Numbered from the stretch's first letter, positions 24,912-34,300 are shown. The stretch: DNA of 64,000 nucleotides from Acetomicrobium sp. UBA5826 (GCF_002433005.1 NZ_DJHF01000022.1:48508-112507), one strand, 5' to 3'. The notes: generated from the sequence alone by a model not told the origin. Program-made: numbers and translations.

Positions 24912-26371
24912 TTTCACTATTGACTGTACTCATCCCCCTCACTTGGGCTTTTTTAATCCCTTTGATACATATTTTCAGAAAAACTTGGCTAAAAAGGGCT
25001 ATATTATTATTTGGCATAGCCGTCTTTTTCGTCACAATCTCTGCAGCCATATCGGGATGGAAACAATCCGCCCTTTCCTTCCTTGGGGGTTGGCCTGCAG
25101 AGCTGGGCATTGTCCTTATTGTAGATAAACTATCAGCTGCCTTTCTCTTTCTTTCGGCCATAGGAGGAGGAGCGGCATTTTTAGCTTCCTACGGGCGCTT
25201 AAAGGAGGGACCGTGGAGGTATTATGTTATTTTTTTCCTGCTTCAGGCTTCAATGAATGGCGTATTGATAACGGGAGACATTTTTAATCTATACGTTTTT
25301 TACGAAGTTTTTTCGCTGGCGGCATACCTTCTCGTTGCCTTTACCATATCGTGGCAAGCTATTGAAGCAGGATTGAAGTATCTAGTACTCGGCACGATTG
25401 GCGCTTTTTTTATTTTGCTGGGCATCGCCTATATTTTCATGGCCACCGGATCGTTAAATATGGCAGTGCTTTCTCTGGTACTACCCCACATACCGAATGA
25501 AGCTTTGACAGTTATTGCAGCCTCTTTGCTGATAGGCCTTTTTATTAAAATTGGAGCTTTTCCTGTGCATTTCTGGTTGCCAGATGCCCACTCTTCCGCC
25601 CAAACGGCCGTAAGTGCCCTCCTTTCGGGAGTCGTGGTAAAGGTATCGATATATACCCTTCTCAGACTGTCTCTACTACTCTTCCTCGAAACAAAACCAG
25701 CCGTCTTTACAGTTATCACCGTCGTAGGAACACTATCCGTATTGGGCGGTCATTTAATGGCATTGAGACAAGAAGACATAAAAAGATTATTGGCTTATTC
25801 CACGGTTGCACAGATAGGTTACGTGCTTATAGGGGTTGGAACGGGAATGGCTGCTGGCATTTCTGCAGCTTTTTTTCATGCGATCAACCACATGTTTATG
25901 AAAGTGGGGCTTTTCATTGCGGCCGGGCATATCGCCGAAGACATGAAAACCCGCAACATCTACGATCTTCGAGGTCTTTACCATCATCGCCGGTGGTTCG
26001 TCATCGTCTTTTCCCTATTAACTGCCGCAATAGTAGGCATTCATCCACTTGGCGGATTTATGAGCAAATGGTACCTGATGCTCGCTGCGACAAAAGCAGG
26101 AAATGTAATTCCAGCATTAGCCCTAGCCTTTGGAACAGTGATTTCGGCTTTTTACTACATGCGAGTTTTATCGTTTTTTTACTCATCTGGCGATCCGCCG
26201 CCACGACAAACATACCCTTACTGGAACCTTGCTATAGCAGGAGCTTGTGCTCTGTGTTGCGTTTTTTTGGGAATCGTTCCTCTCGTTCCATCTCTCTGGA
26301 AGTTGGTTTCGGATATCGGCCTTAATGCAGTCGATACGGCAGAATACATATCTACTATGTTGTCAAAATGA
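24908..26371 (+). CDS. mrpD: Mrp/Mnh antiporter subunit D (NuoL/M/N-like)
   Basis: A 487-aa membrane protein with about 14 helices, homologous to NuoL/M/N. The key ion-path residues are present: Glu in NLYVFYEVFSLAAYLLVAF (helix 5), Lys in SALLSGVVVKVSIYTLLRL (helix 7), and HxxxH-region motifs in the discontinuous helix FPVHFWLPDAHSSAQTA. KRLLAYSTVAQIGYVL and HAINHMFMKVGLF are standard. This is the main transport subunit of the antiporter. A second homologue follows after 48 bp. Confidence 0.92.
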   Translation: MISLLTVLIPLTWAFLIPLIHIFRKTWLKRAILLFGIAVFFVTISAAISGWKQSALSFLGGWPAELGIVLIVDKLSAAFLFLSAIGGGAAFLASYGRLKEGPWRYYVIFFLLQASMNGVLITGDIFNLYVFYEVFSLAAYLLVAFTISWQAIEAGLKYLVLGTIGAFFILLGIAYIFMATGSLNMAVLSLVLPHIPNEALTVIAASLLIGLFIKIGAFPVHFWLPDAHSSAQTAVSALLSGVVVKVSIYTLLRLSLLLFLETKPAVFTVITVVGTLSVLGGHLMALRQEDIKRLLAYSTVAQIGYVLIGVGTGMAAGISAAFFHAINHMFMKVGLFIAAGHIAEDMKTRNIYDLRGLYHHRRWFVIVFSLLTAAIVGIHPLGGFMSKWYLMLAATKAGNVIPALALAFGTVISAFYYMRVLSFFYSSGDPPPRQTYPYWNLAIAGACALCCVFLGIVPLVPSLWKLVSDIGLNAVDTAEYISTMLSK

Positions 26372-26419
26372 GGCTTGCTTCATGTTTGGTTTCGATTTTT
26401 TTAGGCTGGTGATGACACA

Positions 26420-27892
26420 GTGGCGACAATGGAAATATTAAAGTTTTCTTTCGTCTTCGATAAACTTTCTTTGTCTATGGCTATGTTGGCCCTTTTTATG
26501 GCAATTTCAATCTCCATATTCTCTCTGGATTATGTAGAAAAGAAACAAGCCAAAGAACGTAGGTTTTTCGTCCTCTCTCCCTGGATGTTTTGTGTCTTTT
26601 CCTGTATGGCTCTCTTCTCTGGAGACTGGTTTTTCTTTGGGGTATTTCTCGAAATGTCCTCTATAATGCTATTTTTCATGATCCTGCCTTTAAATTTTCG
26701 TACAGCCCTTTACTATTTGCTGACTCAACTTTCCGGATCGCTTCTAGTCTTTGTCGGTGCAGCCATCATGATAGCCGAAAGAGGAAGCGCTGCCATGGGC
26801 CCTGTCCCTCCTCATCTCCTTTGGCTGTTCCTTTCGGGATTAGGCATTAAAACCGCCCTTTTAGGGCTTCACTTTTGGCTTCCGAAAGTTCATAGCGAAG
26901 CTCCCACACCGACGAGTGCCCTCCTATCGGGTTTTTCCGTCAAATTAGGAATATATGGCCTTATCAGACTGGCCTCTCTTCCTGCGACAGACGTGCTCAT
27001 GGTCCTCGGTCCATCAATGGCTTTATACGGCATCATCCAAGCAATATCCCAACACGACGCTAAACGGTTACTGGCCTATCATACAATAAGTCAATTGGGT
27101 TATATCGTCACGGCAATAGGAACTGGGACTGCTCTTGGCATCGTTGCTGGAGTATATCACACAGTAGCTCATGCTCTCTTTAAGGGTCTATTGTTTTTGT
27201 GCATAGGTTCAATTGAAAAAGCATACGGTACGAGAGATCTTAGCCTTTGGGGCCATGGCACTGCGAGAGCTTTTCCCGTTACTTTCGCATTTTTTTTGGT
27301 AGGAGCTTTAGCAATATCGGGCTTTCCCGGCATGAGCGGTTTTGCTAGCAAAGCCATGATCAAAGCATCGTTAAAAGAAAATTCATTTTATACAGTAGTT
27401 TGGATCCTTCAAGCAGCAAATGTCGGAACAGTATTGTCTTTCTGTAAGTTGAGCTATTACGGATTCTTTTTTAAAGGAGATGTTGTTCGAAAAGCTCCCC
27501 ATTATAACCCTCTTTTGTCCTACAAAAAGAGAATATTTCAAAACACGGGAATGGCCCTTTTGGCTTTTATGACGATCTTCTTGGGAATATGCCCTCAACT
27601 TCTTCCAAACTTTATGGGAATGAATTTTGGAAATTTCTTCGAGACCGAAGCTCTACTCTCGGCCATAATCCCAATCTTCACCGGAGGGATCTTATTTATC
27701 GTCTTTAAAAAAACCCTTACCCCCGGAAAACACAAAATTTATGATCTGGACTTTCTATTAATCAAGCTTTACGGCATCCTGACCCTCTGTCCGACTATAG
27801 TGGCTAAAATTCATACAGGTAAATTACGTCAATATACAATTCATGTCATCATCGCTGCTTTGGTGATATTCTTTTTTCTGGCAAGAACATAA
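26420..27892 (+). CDS. Second MrpD/NuoN-like proton-channel subunit
   Basis: A 490-aa NuoL/M/N-family membrane protein, distinct from the preceding MrpD. It keeps Glu in FGVFLEMSSIMLFF (helix 5), Lys in SALLSGFSVKLGIYGLIRL (helix 7), and HFWLPKVHSEAPTPTSA and AKRLLAYHTISQLGYIV. The C-terminus ends in a hydrophobic helix. In archaeal membrane hydrogenase clusters a similar second antiporter-like subunit is found; it may stand in for MrpA's N-terminal domain here. The GTG at 26420 follows GGTGATG; an ATG at 26429 is an alternative. It is the last gene of the operon. Confidence 0.85.
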   Translation: MATMEILKFSFVFDKLSLSMAMLALFMAISISIFSLDYVEKKQAKERRFFVLSPWMFCVFSCMALFSGDWFFFGVFLEMSSIMLFFMILPLNFRTALYYLLTQLSGSLLVFVGAAIMIAERGSAAMGPVPPHLLWLFLSGLGIKTALLGLHFWLPKVHSEAPTPTSALLSGFSVKLGIYGLIRLASLPATDVLMVLGPSMALYGIIQAISQHDAKRLLAYHTISQLGYIVTAIGTGTALGIVAGVYHTVAHALFKGLLFLCIGSIEKAYGTRDLSLWGHGTARAFPVTFAFFLVGALAISGFPGMSGFASKAMIKASLKENSFYTVVWILQAANVGTVLSFCKLSYYGFFFKGDVVRKAPHYNPLLSYKKRIFQNTGMALLAFMTIFLGICPQLLPNFMGMNFGNFFETEALLSAIIPIFTGGILFIVFKKTLTPGKHKIYDLDFLLIKLYGILTLCPTIVAKIHTGKLRQYTIHVIIAALVIFFFLART

Positions 27893-27929
27893 AATAACTT
27901 ACATAAACATGGCGACCAAGGATGCAAAT

Positions 27930-27985
27930 CAATAACCCCCGCGTAAGATTCCCTTTACTAAGGGTAATCTATGCGGGGGTTATTG
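27930..27985. terminator. Long hairpin between convergent genes, probable terminator
   Basis: Arms CAATAACCCCCGC (27930-27942) and GCGGGGGTTATTG (27973-27985) are perfectly complementary, with additional inner pairing (AGATT/AATCT). It lies between the convergent Mrp operon and the tautomerase gene. Neither side has a strong T-run, so termination may be factor-assisted. Confidence 0.55.
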
Positions 27986-28045
27986 AGTGCTTAATCCTGC
28001 TGTTTTAATTATTTATCCCCAGGCAATGGAGAGATCTCAAATAAC

Positions 28046-28303
28046 CTAAGCTTCGGTTTTCTTCCTTCGACAGCCCCCACGCTTTGGCTTTTCCGCAGGG
28101 GCTTCTTCGGAACAATCTTGTTTTTTGTCGGCCAAAAGCATCCCGCCAACTCCTACGTTTTCCTGGGGATTTTCGGAGACCAGCACCACAAAGGCTTCCT
28201 TAGGTATATCCATGATCTTGCTCGCCGCCTCCGTAAGGTCTTTAACCAATTCTCTTTTCTTTTCTAGGCTCAAAGCCGGACCGCTGACAGTAATTACAGG
28301 CAT
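28046..28303 (-). CDS. 4-oxalocrotonate tautomerase family protein with Cys/Arg/Lys-rich tail
   Basis: An 85-aa tautomerase-superfamily protein. The ATG at 28303 gives a mature N-terminus PVITVSGPAL, so Pro1, the catalytic base of the family, is present; AGGGGG is 8-9 nt upstream. The typical LVKDLTEAASKIMDIPKE helix and FVVLVSENPQENVGVGGML strand follow. The usual protein is about 62 residues; this one has an extra ~22-residue tail (EEAPAEKPKRGGCRRKK) that is acidic then basic. The substrate is unknown; the family isomerises enol/keto acids. It is divergent from the exporter gene at 28395. Confidence 0.85.
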   Translation of the reverse strand: MPVITVSGPALSLEKKRELVKDLTEAASKIMDIPKEAFVVLVSENPQENVGVGGMLLADKKQDCSEEAPAEKPKRGGCRRKKTEA

Positions 28304-28394
28304 ATTCGACACCCCCTCTGGACTAAACTACCTATTTTGGTATATTACATTTAAATAATAACACATTTAATTTTAATAAAAAGGGGATGCTCTT

Positions 28395-29618
28395 TTGAAG
28401 ACCGGGGATTTAAAAGCTAATGCCCATAAAGGACTTGCCATTCTCACCATGGGTCATTTTATAAACGATATACATGCCGCCTTTTTGGTTACCTTCACCC
28501 CAATCTTGATGATGAAGCTGGGGCTGTCGATAACAGAGGCCAGCATGTTGACTTTTCTGTCGGGAATAATAAACTCCTTTTTGCAGCCTCTCTTGGGCTA
28601 CGCTTCAGACCAAACATCGCGTCCGCTGATGATCCTGGTAGGCCCGATACTTGCTGCATTGGGAGCTTCGCTTATACCTTCGTCTCCCAGCTACGCGCTG
28701 GCCTTTTTCTTCGTAGGATTGTGGGCCATAGGAAGCGCTACCTTTCATCCTCAAGGTCAGGGATCGGTAGGACACGTATCATCCTCGCGAAATCTGTCCT
28801 TTTCCTTTTCCATTTTTTCAATGGGAGGAATATTGGCGAGCGCCTTGAGCCCCCTTTACGGTGCCTATCTTTACCAAAGGTTGGGAGAGGCCTTCATGCC
28901 CATAGCGACCTCCCTTCCGGTCTTGCTTTATGCAGTATTGGTCTTTAAGTTTTTACCCTCCATCCCCAGCAAGGAGACAAGTCGCAGATCGGACAATACA
29001 AAGGGCTTAAAGTTCATATTGCATTCTATAAAGATAACCTTCGCGCCCCTATGCGTCGCCGTAATAAGGGATACATCGATTCAGGGCATTCAATTTTTCA
29101 TGCCCATAGCCATAGCCATCAAAGGAGGCACCATCGGGGATGTGGGGAAGGTGCTCTTCATCATAATGATAGCAAGATCGATATCGCCTTTAATCGGGGG
29201 ATACATCGCCGACCGTACCAGCAAAAGCAGTATAATCTTCTTATGTATGGCTCTGGGGGGAGCTTTACTCATCCCTGCCGCACTGCTAAAAGGCGTCATA
29301 TCGATTTTGCTTTTCACCTTGGGAGCCGCTTTAATAGAGGCCACGACTCCCATAACGGGCGCCATCTCTCAAGAATGGATGCCCGAGTCGAGGGCAATGG
29401 CAAGCTCTATAGTCATGGGTTTTGCATGGGGATTGGGAAGCCTATTGATTCCGCCTTTGGGGATTATAGGCGACCACCTTGGCATCACCTGGGCGTTGGC
29501 TGTCATCGGTGCCTTGCCCATCCTGAGCTTGTATTTTGTCGCCGTAATAAGAAAAAAGGAAAAGGCCGCTGTCTCAGCGGAATTACGGGGAGACGGCCAA
29601 GGCACTTTGCCCGAATAA
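28395..29618 (+). CDS. fsr: MFS exporter, fosmidomycin-resistance (Fsr) family
   Basis: A 407-aa transporter with 12 predicted membrane helices. MGHFINDIHAAFL, with the conserved helix-1 Asn-Asp, GYASDQTSRP (loop 2-3) and TFHPQGQGSVG in helix 4 are specific for the Fsr group of the major facilitator superfamily. The second half has GGYIADRTSKSSII as the loop 8-9 equivalent. It probably exports a small toxic or metabolic anion; resistance to fosmidomycin is the property of the family's founder, not shown here. The start is a TTG at 28395 following AAGGGGA by 7-8 nt. Confidence 0.86.
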   Translation: MKTGDLKANAHKGLAILTMGHFINDIHAAFLVTFTPILMMKLGLSITEASMLTFLSGIINSFLQPLLGYASDQTSRPLMILVGPILAALGASLIPSSPSYALAFFFVGLWAIGSATFHPQGQGSVGHVSSSRNLSFSFSIFSMGGILASALSPLYGAYLYQRLGEAFMPIATSLPVLLYAVLVFKFLPSIPSKETSRRSDNTKGLKFILHSIKITFAPLCVAVIRDTSIQGIQFFMPIAIAIKGGTIGDVGKVLFIIMIARSISPLIGGYIADRTSKSSIIFLCMALGGALLIPAALLKGVISILLFTLGAALIEATTPITGAISQEWMPESRAMASSIVMGFAWGLGSLLIPPLGIIGDHLGITWALAVIGALPILSLYFVAVIRKKEKAAVSAELRGDGQGTLPE

Positions 29619-29623
29619 AATCA

Positions 29624-30805
29624 TCAAGAAACTTCGAGAAGAAGACATTTAAGGTACAGCGACTCGTCAAAGCCCATAAGCATCGGATGATCCGGCGGTT
29701 GGCCCTCCCTGGCAACGACGCGAAGTGTTTTGCCGGCGTCCTTCGCCGCCTCAAATATAACCCCTTCAAAGAGATCCCACGATATATGGTGAGAGCAGGA
29801 GCAGGTCAGAAGAAAACCGCCTTCTTTGATTATTTTCATGGCTCGCAAGTTGATCTCTTTATATCCCCTGAGAGCCCCCTCAACAGCCTTTTTGTTTTTG
29901 GCAAAGGCCGGCGGGTCTAAAACTATTACGTCGTACCTTTGACCCTTTGGCTCTAACTCCCTTAGGCGGTCGAAAACGTTTGCCACATCGTATCGGCAAA
30001 CAGCGTCAAATCCGTTCAGGCCGGCATTGCGCCTTGCCGTCGCTACAGCATCCTCCGATACGTCTACGCCAAAGACGGTTTTCGCGCCAAACCTGGCAGC
30101 GTTGAGGCCAAAACCCCCAGTATAACAGAAGGCATCCAGCACATCGGCCCCCTTTGATATATCCTTCAATAGGACCCTGTTTCGACGTTGATCCAAAAAG
30201 TGTCCCGTTTTTTGGCCTCCGGCAATATTTACGCAAAACTTTACGCCATTCTCTTCGATTATCACTTCATCGGGCACTTCACCGAAGAGAAGGCAATCCT
30301 CTTGAGACAATCCCTCGATTGCTCTCACGGGCACGTCGTTTTTGTGGTATATGCCTTTTACGGGAAAGAGGTCGGTTAATACCCTTACGATGATTTCCTT
30401 GAACCTATCCATCCCGAGCGTCAGGGTCTGCAAGACTATATAATCGCCAAATTTGTCAATAATTACACCGGGCAGAAAGTCCGCTTCGCTAAAGACCATC
30501 CTGTAGGCATCAAGCTCGGCAATTCCGGTCTTGCACCTGAAGTTCAGGGCAGATTTGAGCCTTTTGCGCCAAAAACTTTCGTCTATCCTTTCTTGTTTTC
30601 TGGTCAGGATTCGTGCAACAATGTATGAAGAGGGATTGGCATACCCTATACCTAAGAATTTCCCCCGCCAATCCTTGATCTCGACTAAATCGCCCGGAGT
30701 AAAGTCGCCCCTTATCCTGTTTATCGCATTTTTGTAAATCCATGGGTGCCCTTCATGGATGCTTTGTTCAAACCCCTTCTTAACGTATAGAGAATTAAGA
30801 GCCAT
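29624..30805 (-). CDS. Class I SAM-dependent rRNA methyltransferase, RlmI family
   Basis: A 393-aa protein with an N-terminal PUA domain (KKGFEQSIHEGHPWIYKNAI and VEIKDWRGKFLGIGYANPSS). A Rossmann methyltransferase domain follows: VLDAFCYTGGFGLNAARFGA as SAM motif I, DVIVLDPPAFAKNKKAVEGA as motif IV, and TCSCSHHIS with the probable catalytic Cys. RlmI makes 5-methylcytosine at 23S rRNA C1962 in E. coli; the same role is likely but not proven. I start at the ATG at 30805, eight bases after the MoaD-like gene's stop; an upstream frame overlapping that gene is rejected. The PUA domain begins directly after this Met. Confidence 0.87.
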   Translation of the reverse strand: MALNSLYVKKGFEQSIHEGHPWIYKNAINRIRGDFTPGDLVEIKDWRGKFLGIGYANPSSYIVARILTRKQERIDESFWRKRLKSALNFRCKTGIAELDAYRMVFSEADFLPGVIIDKFGDYIVLQTLTLGMDRFKEIIVRVLTDLFPVKGIYHKNDVPVRAIEGLSQEDCLLFGEVPDEVIIEENGVKFCVNIAGGQKTGHFLDQRRNRVLLKDISKGADVLDAFCYTGGFGLNAARFGAKTVFGVDVSEDAVATARRNAGLNGFDAVCRYDVANVFDRLRELEPKGQRYDVIVLDPPAFAKNKKAVEGALRGYKEINLRAMKIIKEGGFLLTCSCSHHISWDLFEGVIFEAAKDAGKTLRVVAREGQPPDHPMLMGFDESLYLKCLLLEVS

Positions 30806-30812
30806 AATACAT

Positions 30813-31025
30813 TTAACCCCCTCCCAAGGGAGGAAAGATCCGCACTTCATCTTCCGGATTCACCAGATCATCCAGGGAGATGTACTTCGAGCGACAGATT
30901 GCAAATCCCACTTCTTCCCTTGAAATATTTACTTTATTGAGTATATATCCCAACGTCACGGCCCGATCCAGCTCTACAATATGCTCCGTCAATCGATCGC
31001 CGCTAAATACTATAACCTTGGCCAT
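30813..31025 (-). CDS. MoaD/ThiS-family small sulfur-carrier-like protein
   Basis: A 70-aa beta-grasp protein ending in PPLGGG. The terminal Gly-Gly and the preceding DEVRIFPPLGGG are the hallmarks of MoaD/ThiS, whose C-terminus is thiocarboxylated to donate sulfur. It overlaps the 3' end of the aldehyde ferredoxin oxidoreductase gene by 23 bp, so it is made from the same message. A dedicated carrier for molybdopterin assembly of that tungsten enzyme is the natural reading. Such MoaD-like genes are often found beside AOR genes. The function is inferred from the fold and position. Confidence 0.85.
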   Translation of the reverse strand: MAKVIVFSGDRLTEHIVELDRAVTLGYILNKVNISREEVGFAICRSKYISLDDLVNPEDEVRIFPPLGGG

Positions 31026-32913
31026 CGTCTTCCGCTATCCAGTCGAGCCCCAATTCCGACAATTTTCCTCTGGTAGGAATGCCCCTTTCGTCCCAATTCA
31101 TCATTGCGTAATATATTTGCAGCGCCTCCTGAAATTCCTCCTCAGAAAGCGAATTCCCGGAAAGAGGACCTTTTTCGAGGGGAGAAAACAACCTTTCCGG
31201 CAAGGTATCTTCTTTGACATCGAAACCCTCACGGGCATTGAACATCCTGGCGAGCACCAAAGCTCTCTCCCCGACTTTCATCAGCTCAAATGCGCTCGTT
31301 TGCCATCCGGTGAAGGCGCACATGGCATCTACGACATCTTTTATGGGCATAGAGCTTCTAGGCACCGGCACGAAATCACATATACCTGCAGCGTTAAAAA
31401 AGCTCCACCACATGGAAAGGTAGGCAAAAGTCCGCACTTTTAAGTTTGAGAAGACGGTAGGACTTTCGGGCTCCAAAATACCCAGAGGCATTATTTCTTT
31501 GAAACCATATTGGTCCTTTGAAGCAACCATAGTATCATGGGCAGCAACCATATGGTCTGCCCCCCTTTCGGAAGCAGCGTAAGCTAAGGCTAATGAATAT
31601 TTCCCCCTTGGCTCATGCATCGGTAACTCCTGACCCTTTGCCGTCAAGACAAACTTTTCCGAACCCTTTCCTATGATTTCGGAGGCCCTTTTGCTGCCCT
31701 CGGCGAGAACGTCGCCAAAGCCTTCTCTTTTTGCTATCTTTTCTATCATGGCCAGGAGGACCTCGCCGTTGCCAAAGGTCAGCTCTATTCCGTCGGTATC
31801 GTCTCCGGTCAAAATATTTGCCTCGAAGCATTCCATGGCAAAGGCTATGGTCATCCCGGTGCTGATGGTGTCCAAGGTGTATTCGTTGCACATCTGATTT
31901 GCTTTAGCTATAACTTCTATGTCATCGACTAAACAGAGCGATCCAAAAGAAGCAAGTGTCTCGTACTCAGGGCCGCCGAATCGTGGCTCTACTCCATAAC
32001 GATCCGATTTAACGGCTCTTTTACACCTCACGGGGCAGGCGTAGCAGCCTTCCCTTGCCACTAATATCTTCTCATTCATAGCCTTCGCAGAGATTGCCTC
32101 GGCCCTGTCGAATTCACCGTAACGAAAATTTTTGGTCGGCAAAATCCCGGCTGCATTATTTCCCAAAACGGAAGCCGCTGTTCCGCTTTCGTACAACCCC
32201 CTGGTCAGAGGATTCTCCATTACCGTAGAGCCGAATTTCTTGGATATTTCCGACATAAGCTTATGGTCCGCTATGGGAATCTGCTTTTTACCTCGGACAG
32301 CGATAGCTTTGAGGTTCTTGGAACCCATCACGGCTCCAAGTCCATTTCTGCCGTTAAAATGTTTTAATTCATTAGTTATGCAGGCATACCTTACTAGGTT
32401 TTCTCCGCCGGGCCCTATCTGGGCAACTCTAATGGCGGGGTCTTTGTGTCTATCTCTTATCGCATCCTGAACTTCGCCGGTCTTTTTCCCCCATAGATCT
32501 CCGGCATCGCATATGCTCACATCTCCGTCGTTTATATAAAGATAAACCGGTTTACAGGCTTTGCCCCTTATGACAATCCCGTCAAAGCCGGCACGCTTTA
32601 GCTCAGGCCCCCAAAAACCTCCGGCCTCAGACTGTCCAAAGGCATTTGTCAAAGGCGACTTGGCACCCACGGCAAAACGACACATCCCTCCTAAAGGTGC
32701 GCCCGTTAAAGCTCCGGGGGCAAAGACCAGAACGTTATCCGGGCCCAGAGGATCGATGCCGGGCTTCATCATCTTAAGTAAATAGTAGCCTATTAAACCA
32801 GAACCCCCCATGTAGGTCCTATAGAATTCGTCGCTAACATTCTCCACTTCGATCCTTTCCGCAGATAAGTCGACGTGCAAAACCCTTCCGTTGTATCCGA
32901 AAGCCAATTTCAT
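31003..32913 (-). CDS. Aldehyde ferredoxin oxidoreductase family tungstoenzyme (first copy)
   Basis: A 636-aa AOR-family enzyme, oxidising an aldehyde to the acid with ferredoxin as acceptor and a tungsten bis-pyranopterin cofactor plus one 4Fe-4S cluster. Features are GYNGRVLHVDLSAERIEVE at the N-terminus, GGMCRFAVGAKSPLT, GGFWGPELKRAGFDGIVIRG, the cluster ligands in GCYACPVRCKRAV, a further ligand Cys in the C-terminal part (GICDFVPV), and GPGGENLVRYACITN and HFNGRNGLGAVMGSKNLKAIAV. It is followed by the overlapping MoaD-like gene. No dedicated ferredoxin subunit is adjacent, unlike the second copy at 46182. The exact aldehyde is unknown. Confidence 0.92.
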   Translation of the reverse strand: MKLAFGYNGRVLHVDLSAERIEVENVSDEFYRTYMGGSGLIGYYLLKMMKPGIDPLGPDNVLVFAPGALTGAPLGGMCRFAVGAKSPLTNAFGQSEAGGFWGPELKRAGFDGIVIRGKACKPVYLYINDGDVSICDAGDLWGKKTGEVQDAIRDRHKDPAIRVAQIGPGGENLVRYACITNELKHFNGRNGLGAVMGSKNLKAIAVRGKKQIPIADHKLMSEISKKFGSTVMENPLTRGLYESGTAASVLGNNAAGILPTKNFRYGEFDRAEAISAKAMNEKILVAREGCYACPVRCKRAVKSDRYGVEPRFGGPEYETLASFGSLCLVDDIEVIAKANQMCNEYTLDTISTGMTIAFAMECFEANILTGDDTDGIELTFGNGEVLLAMIEKIAKREGFGDVLAEGSKRASEIIGKGSEKFVLTAKGQELPMHEPRGKYSLALAYAASERGADHMVAAHDTMVASKDQYGFKEIMPLGILEPESPTVFSNLKVRTFAYLSMWWSFFNAAGICDFVPVPRSSMPIKDVVDAMCAFTGWQTSAFELMKVGERALVLARMFNAREGFDVKEDTLPERLFSPLEKGPLSGNSLSEEEFQEALQIYYAMMNWDERGIPTRGKLSELGLDWIAEDDGQGYSI

Positions 32914-33010
32914 TCCCCCTCAAATTAATCGCAATTATCTTTAAATTTGTCTATATTTTTAAATTATAATTCACTTATTAGCCGAGAGACAAATTCTGTA
33001 AAACAGGCTT

Positions 33011-34300
33011 TTAATCGTCACAAATCGACCTTTGCTTGGCCAGTAAATCGTCGTAGGTTTCTCTCTCGACGGCCAGGAAATCCTTTCCGTTCTCGACGAA
33101 AACAACTGCAGGTCTGGGAAGCATATTATAATTGCTGGCCATAGAATAGTTGTATGCTCCCGTGTTGAAAACCGCCAGCAGGTCTCCTGGCTTAATATCG
33201 TCTGGGACAGGAAGGTTTTCTATCAAAATGTCACCGCTTTCACAACACCTGCCCGCCACGGTTACGATTCTGTCCTTTGGCAGGCCTTCCTTACCCACCA
33301 CTTCGGCGTCATATTTAGCCCCGTACAGAGCGGGCCTGGGATTGTCCGCCATTCCGCCGTCTACGCTTACATAGGTAGTAGAACCTGCTATTTCCTTGAT
33401 GGCTCCTATGGTGTACAAAGTTATTCCCGCTTCACCTACTATCCATCGACCGGGCTCTATAGCAACGGAGGGCAGAGATAACCCAAAGGCAGAACATCTG
33501 GCCCTTAATCTTTCCATTACAGGATCCACGAAATAGGATAGCGGTTTTGAAGAAGCATCTCCATGGGTAGCGATGCCAAAACCGCCCCCAATATCCAGCT
33601 CTTCGAGGATAAAACTTTTATCGCTCTGTAAATTTGCCATAAGCTCAGTAACGACATCTATAGCCTGTACGTAGGGCCTATGATCTTCTATCTGAGACCC
33701 CAGGTGAAAATGAAGGCCCTTCAAAGCAATGTGCTCCATCGAGAGCGACTTTTCCACCAAATAGGGTACGCGCTCCAAAGGGATGCCGAATTTGGATCCC
33801 CTGTGACCTGTTTGTATATATTTATGTGTTAAAGCCTCCACTTCGGGCGTCACTCTAAGAAGGATCGACGCACGCCGCCCCTTCGAAGATGCAATTTCAT
33901 TAATTAAATCCAATTCCCCTTCCCAGTCGACGACTATCCTTCCCACGCCTCTGTCTATAGCCGTCTCGATTTCTTGGCGAAGTTTGTTGTTACCGTGAAA
34001 CACTATATTTGCCGTAGGAAAATTGGCCTTTAAAGCCAGGTGAAGCTCTCCTCCCGATACGACATCAAGGCCCAATCCTTCTTTTTTTATCAAACTACAC
34101 ATAGCAATAGTCAAAAAAGCCTTCCCGGCATAATAGGCACGAGAGTTTGCGTAATGGCCAAGAAAATCTCCCCGTATTTCTCGACATCGATCTTTGATGA
34201 TGCTTTTTGAAACCACATATAAAGGAGTCCCGTATTTTGAAGCTAAATCCCTCAAATTACAGCCATCGAAATAAAGACCTGTCCTCATCGATAAATTCAT
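33011..34300 (-). CDS. lysA: Diaminopimelate decarboxylase LysA
   Basis: A 429-aa PLP-dependent fold-III decarboxylase that makes lysine from meso-diaminopimelate. The PLP lysine is in RAYYAGKAFLTIAM near residue 60, with HFHLGSQIEDHRPYVQAI, ELDIGGGFGI (phosphate-binding Gly-rich loop), EPGRWIVGEAG and the catalytic Cys in AGRCCESGDIL. DGGMADNPRPALYGAKY and TGAYNYSMASNYN complete the pattern. Two starts are possible: the ATG at 34300, directly abutting GGGGAG, and one at 34288 with 12-nt spacing. It lies downstream of the ClC gene by 39 bp on the same strand. Confidence 0.94.
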   Translation of the reverse strand: MNLSMRTGLYFDGCNLRDLASKYGTPLYVVSKSIIKDRCREIRGDFLGHYANSRAYYAGKAFLTIAMCSLIKKEGLGLDVVSGGELHLALKANFPTANIVFHGNNKLRQEIETAIDRGVGRIVVDWEGELDLINEIASSKGRRASILLRVTPEVEALTHKYIQTGHRGSKFGIPLERVPYLVEKSLSMEHIALKGLHFHLGSQIEDHRPYVQAIDVVTELMANLQSDKSFILEELDIGGGFGIATHGDASSKPLSYFVDPVMERLRARCSAFGLSLPSVAIEPGRWIVGEAGITLYTIGAIKEIAGSTTYVSVDGGMADNPRPALYGAKYDAEVVGKEGLPKDRIVTVAGRCCESGDILIENLPVPDDIKPGDLLAVFNTGAYNYSMASNYNMLPRPAVVFVENGKDFLAVERETYDDLLAKQRSICDD

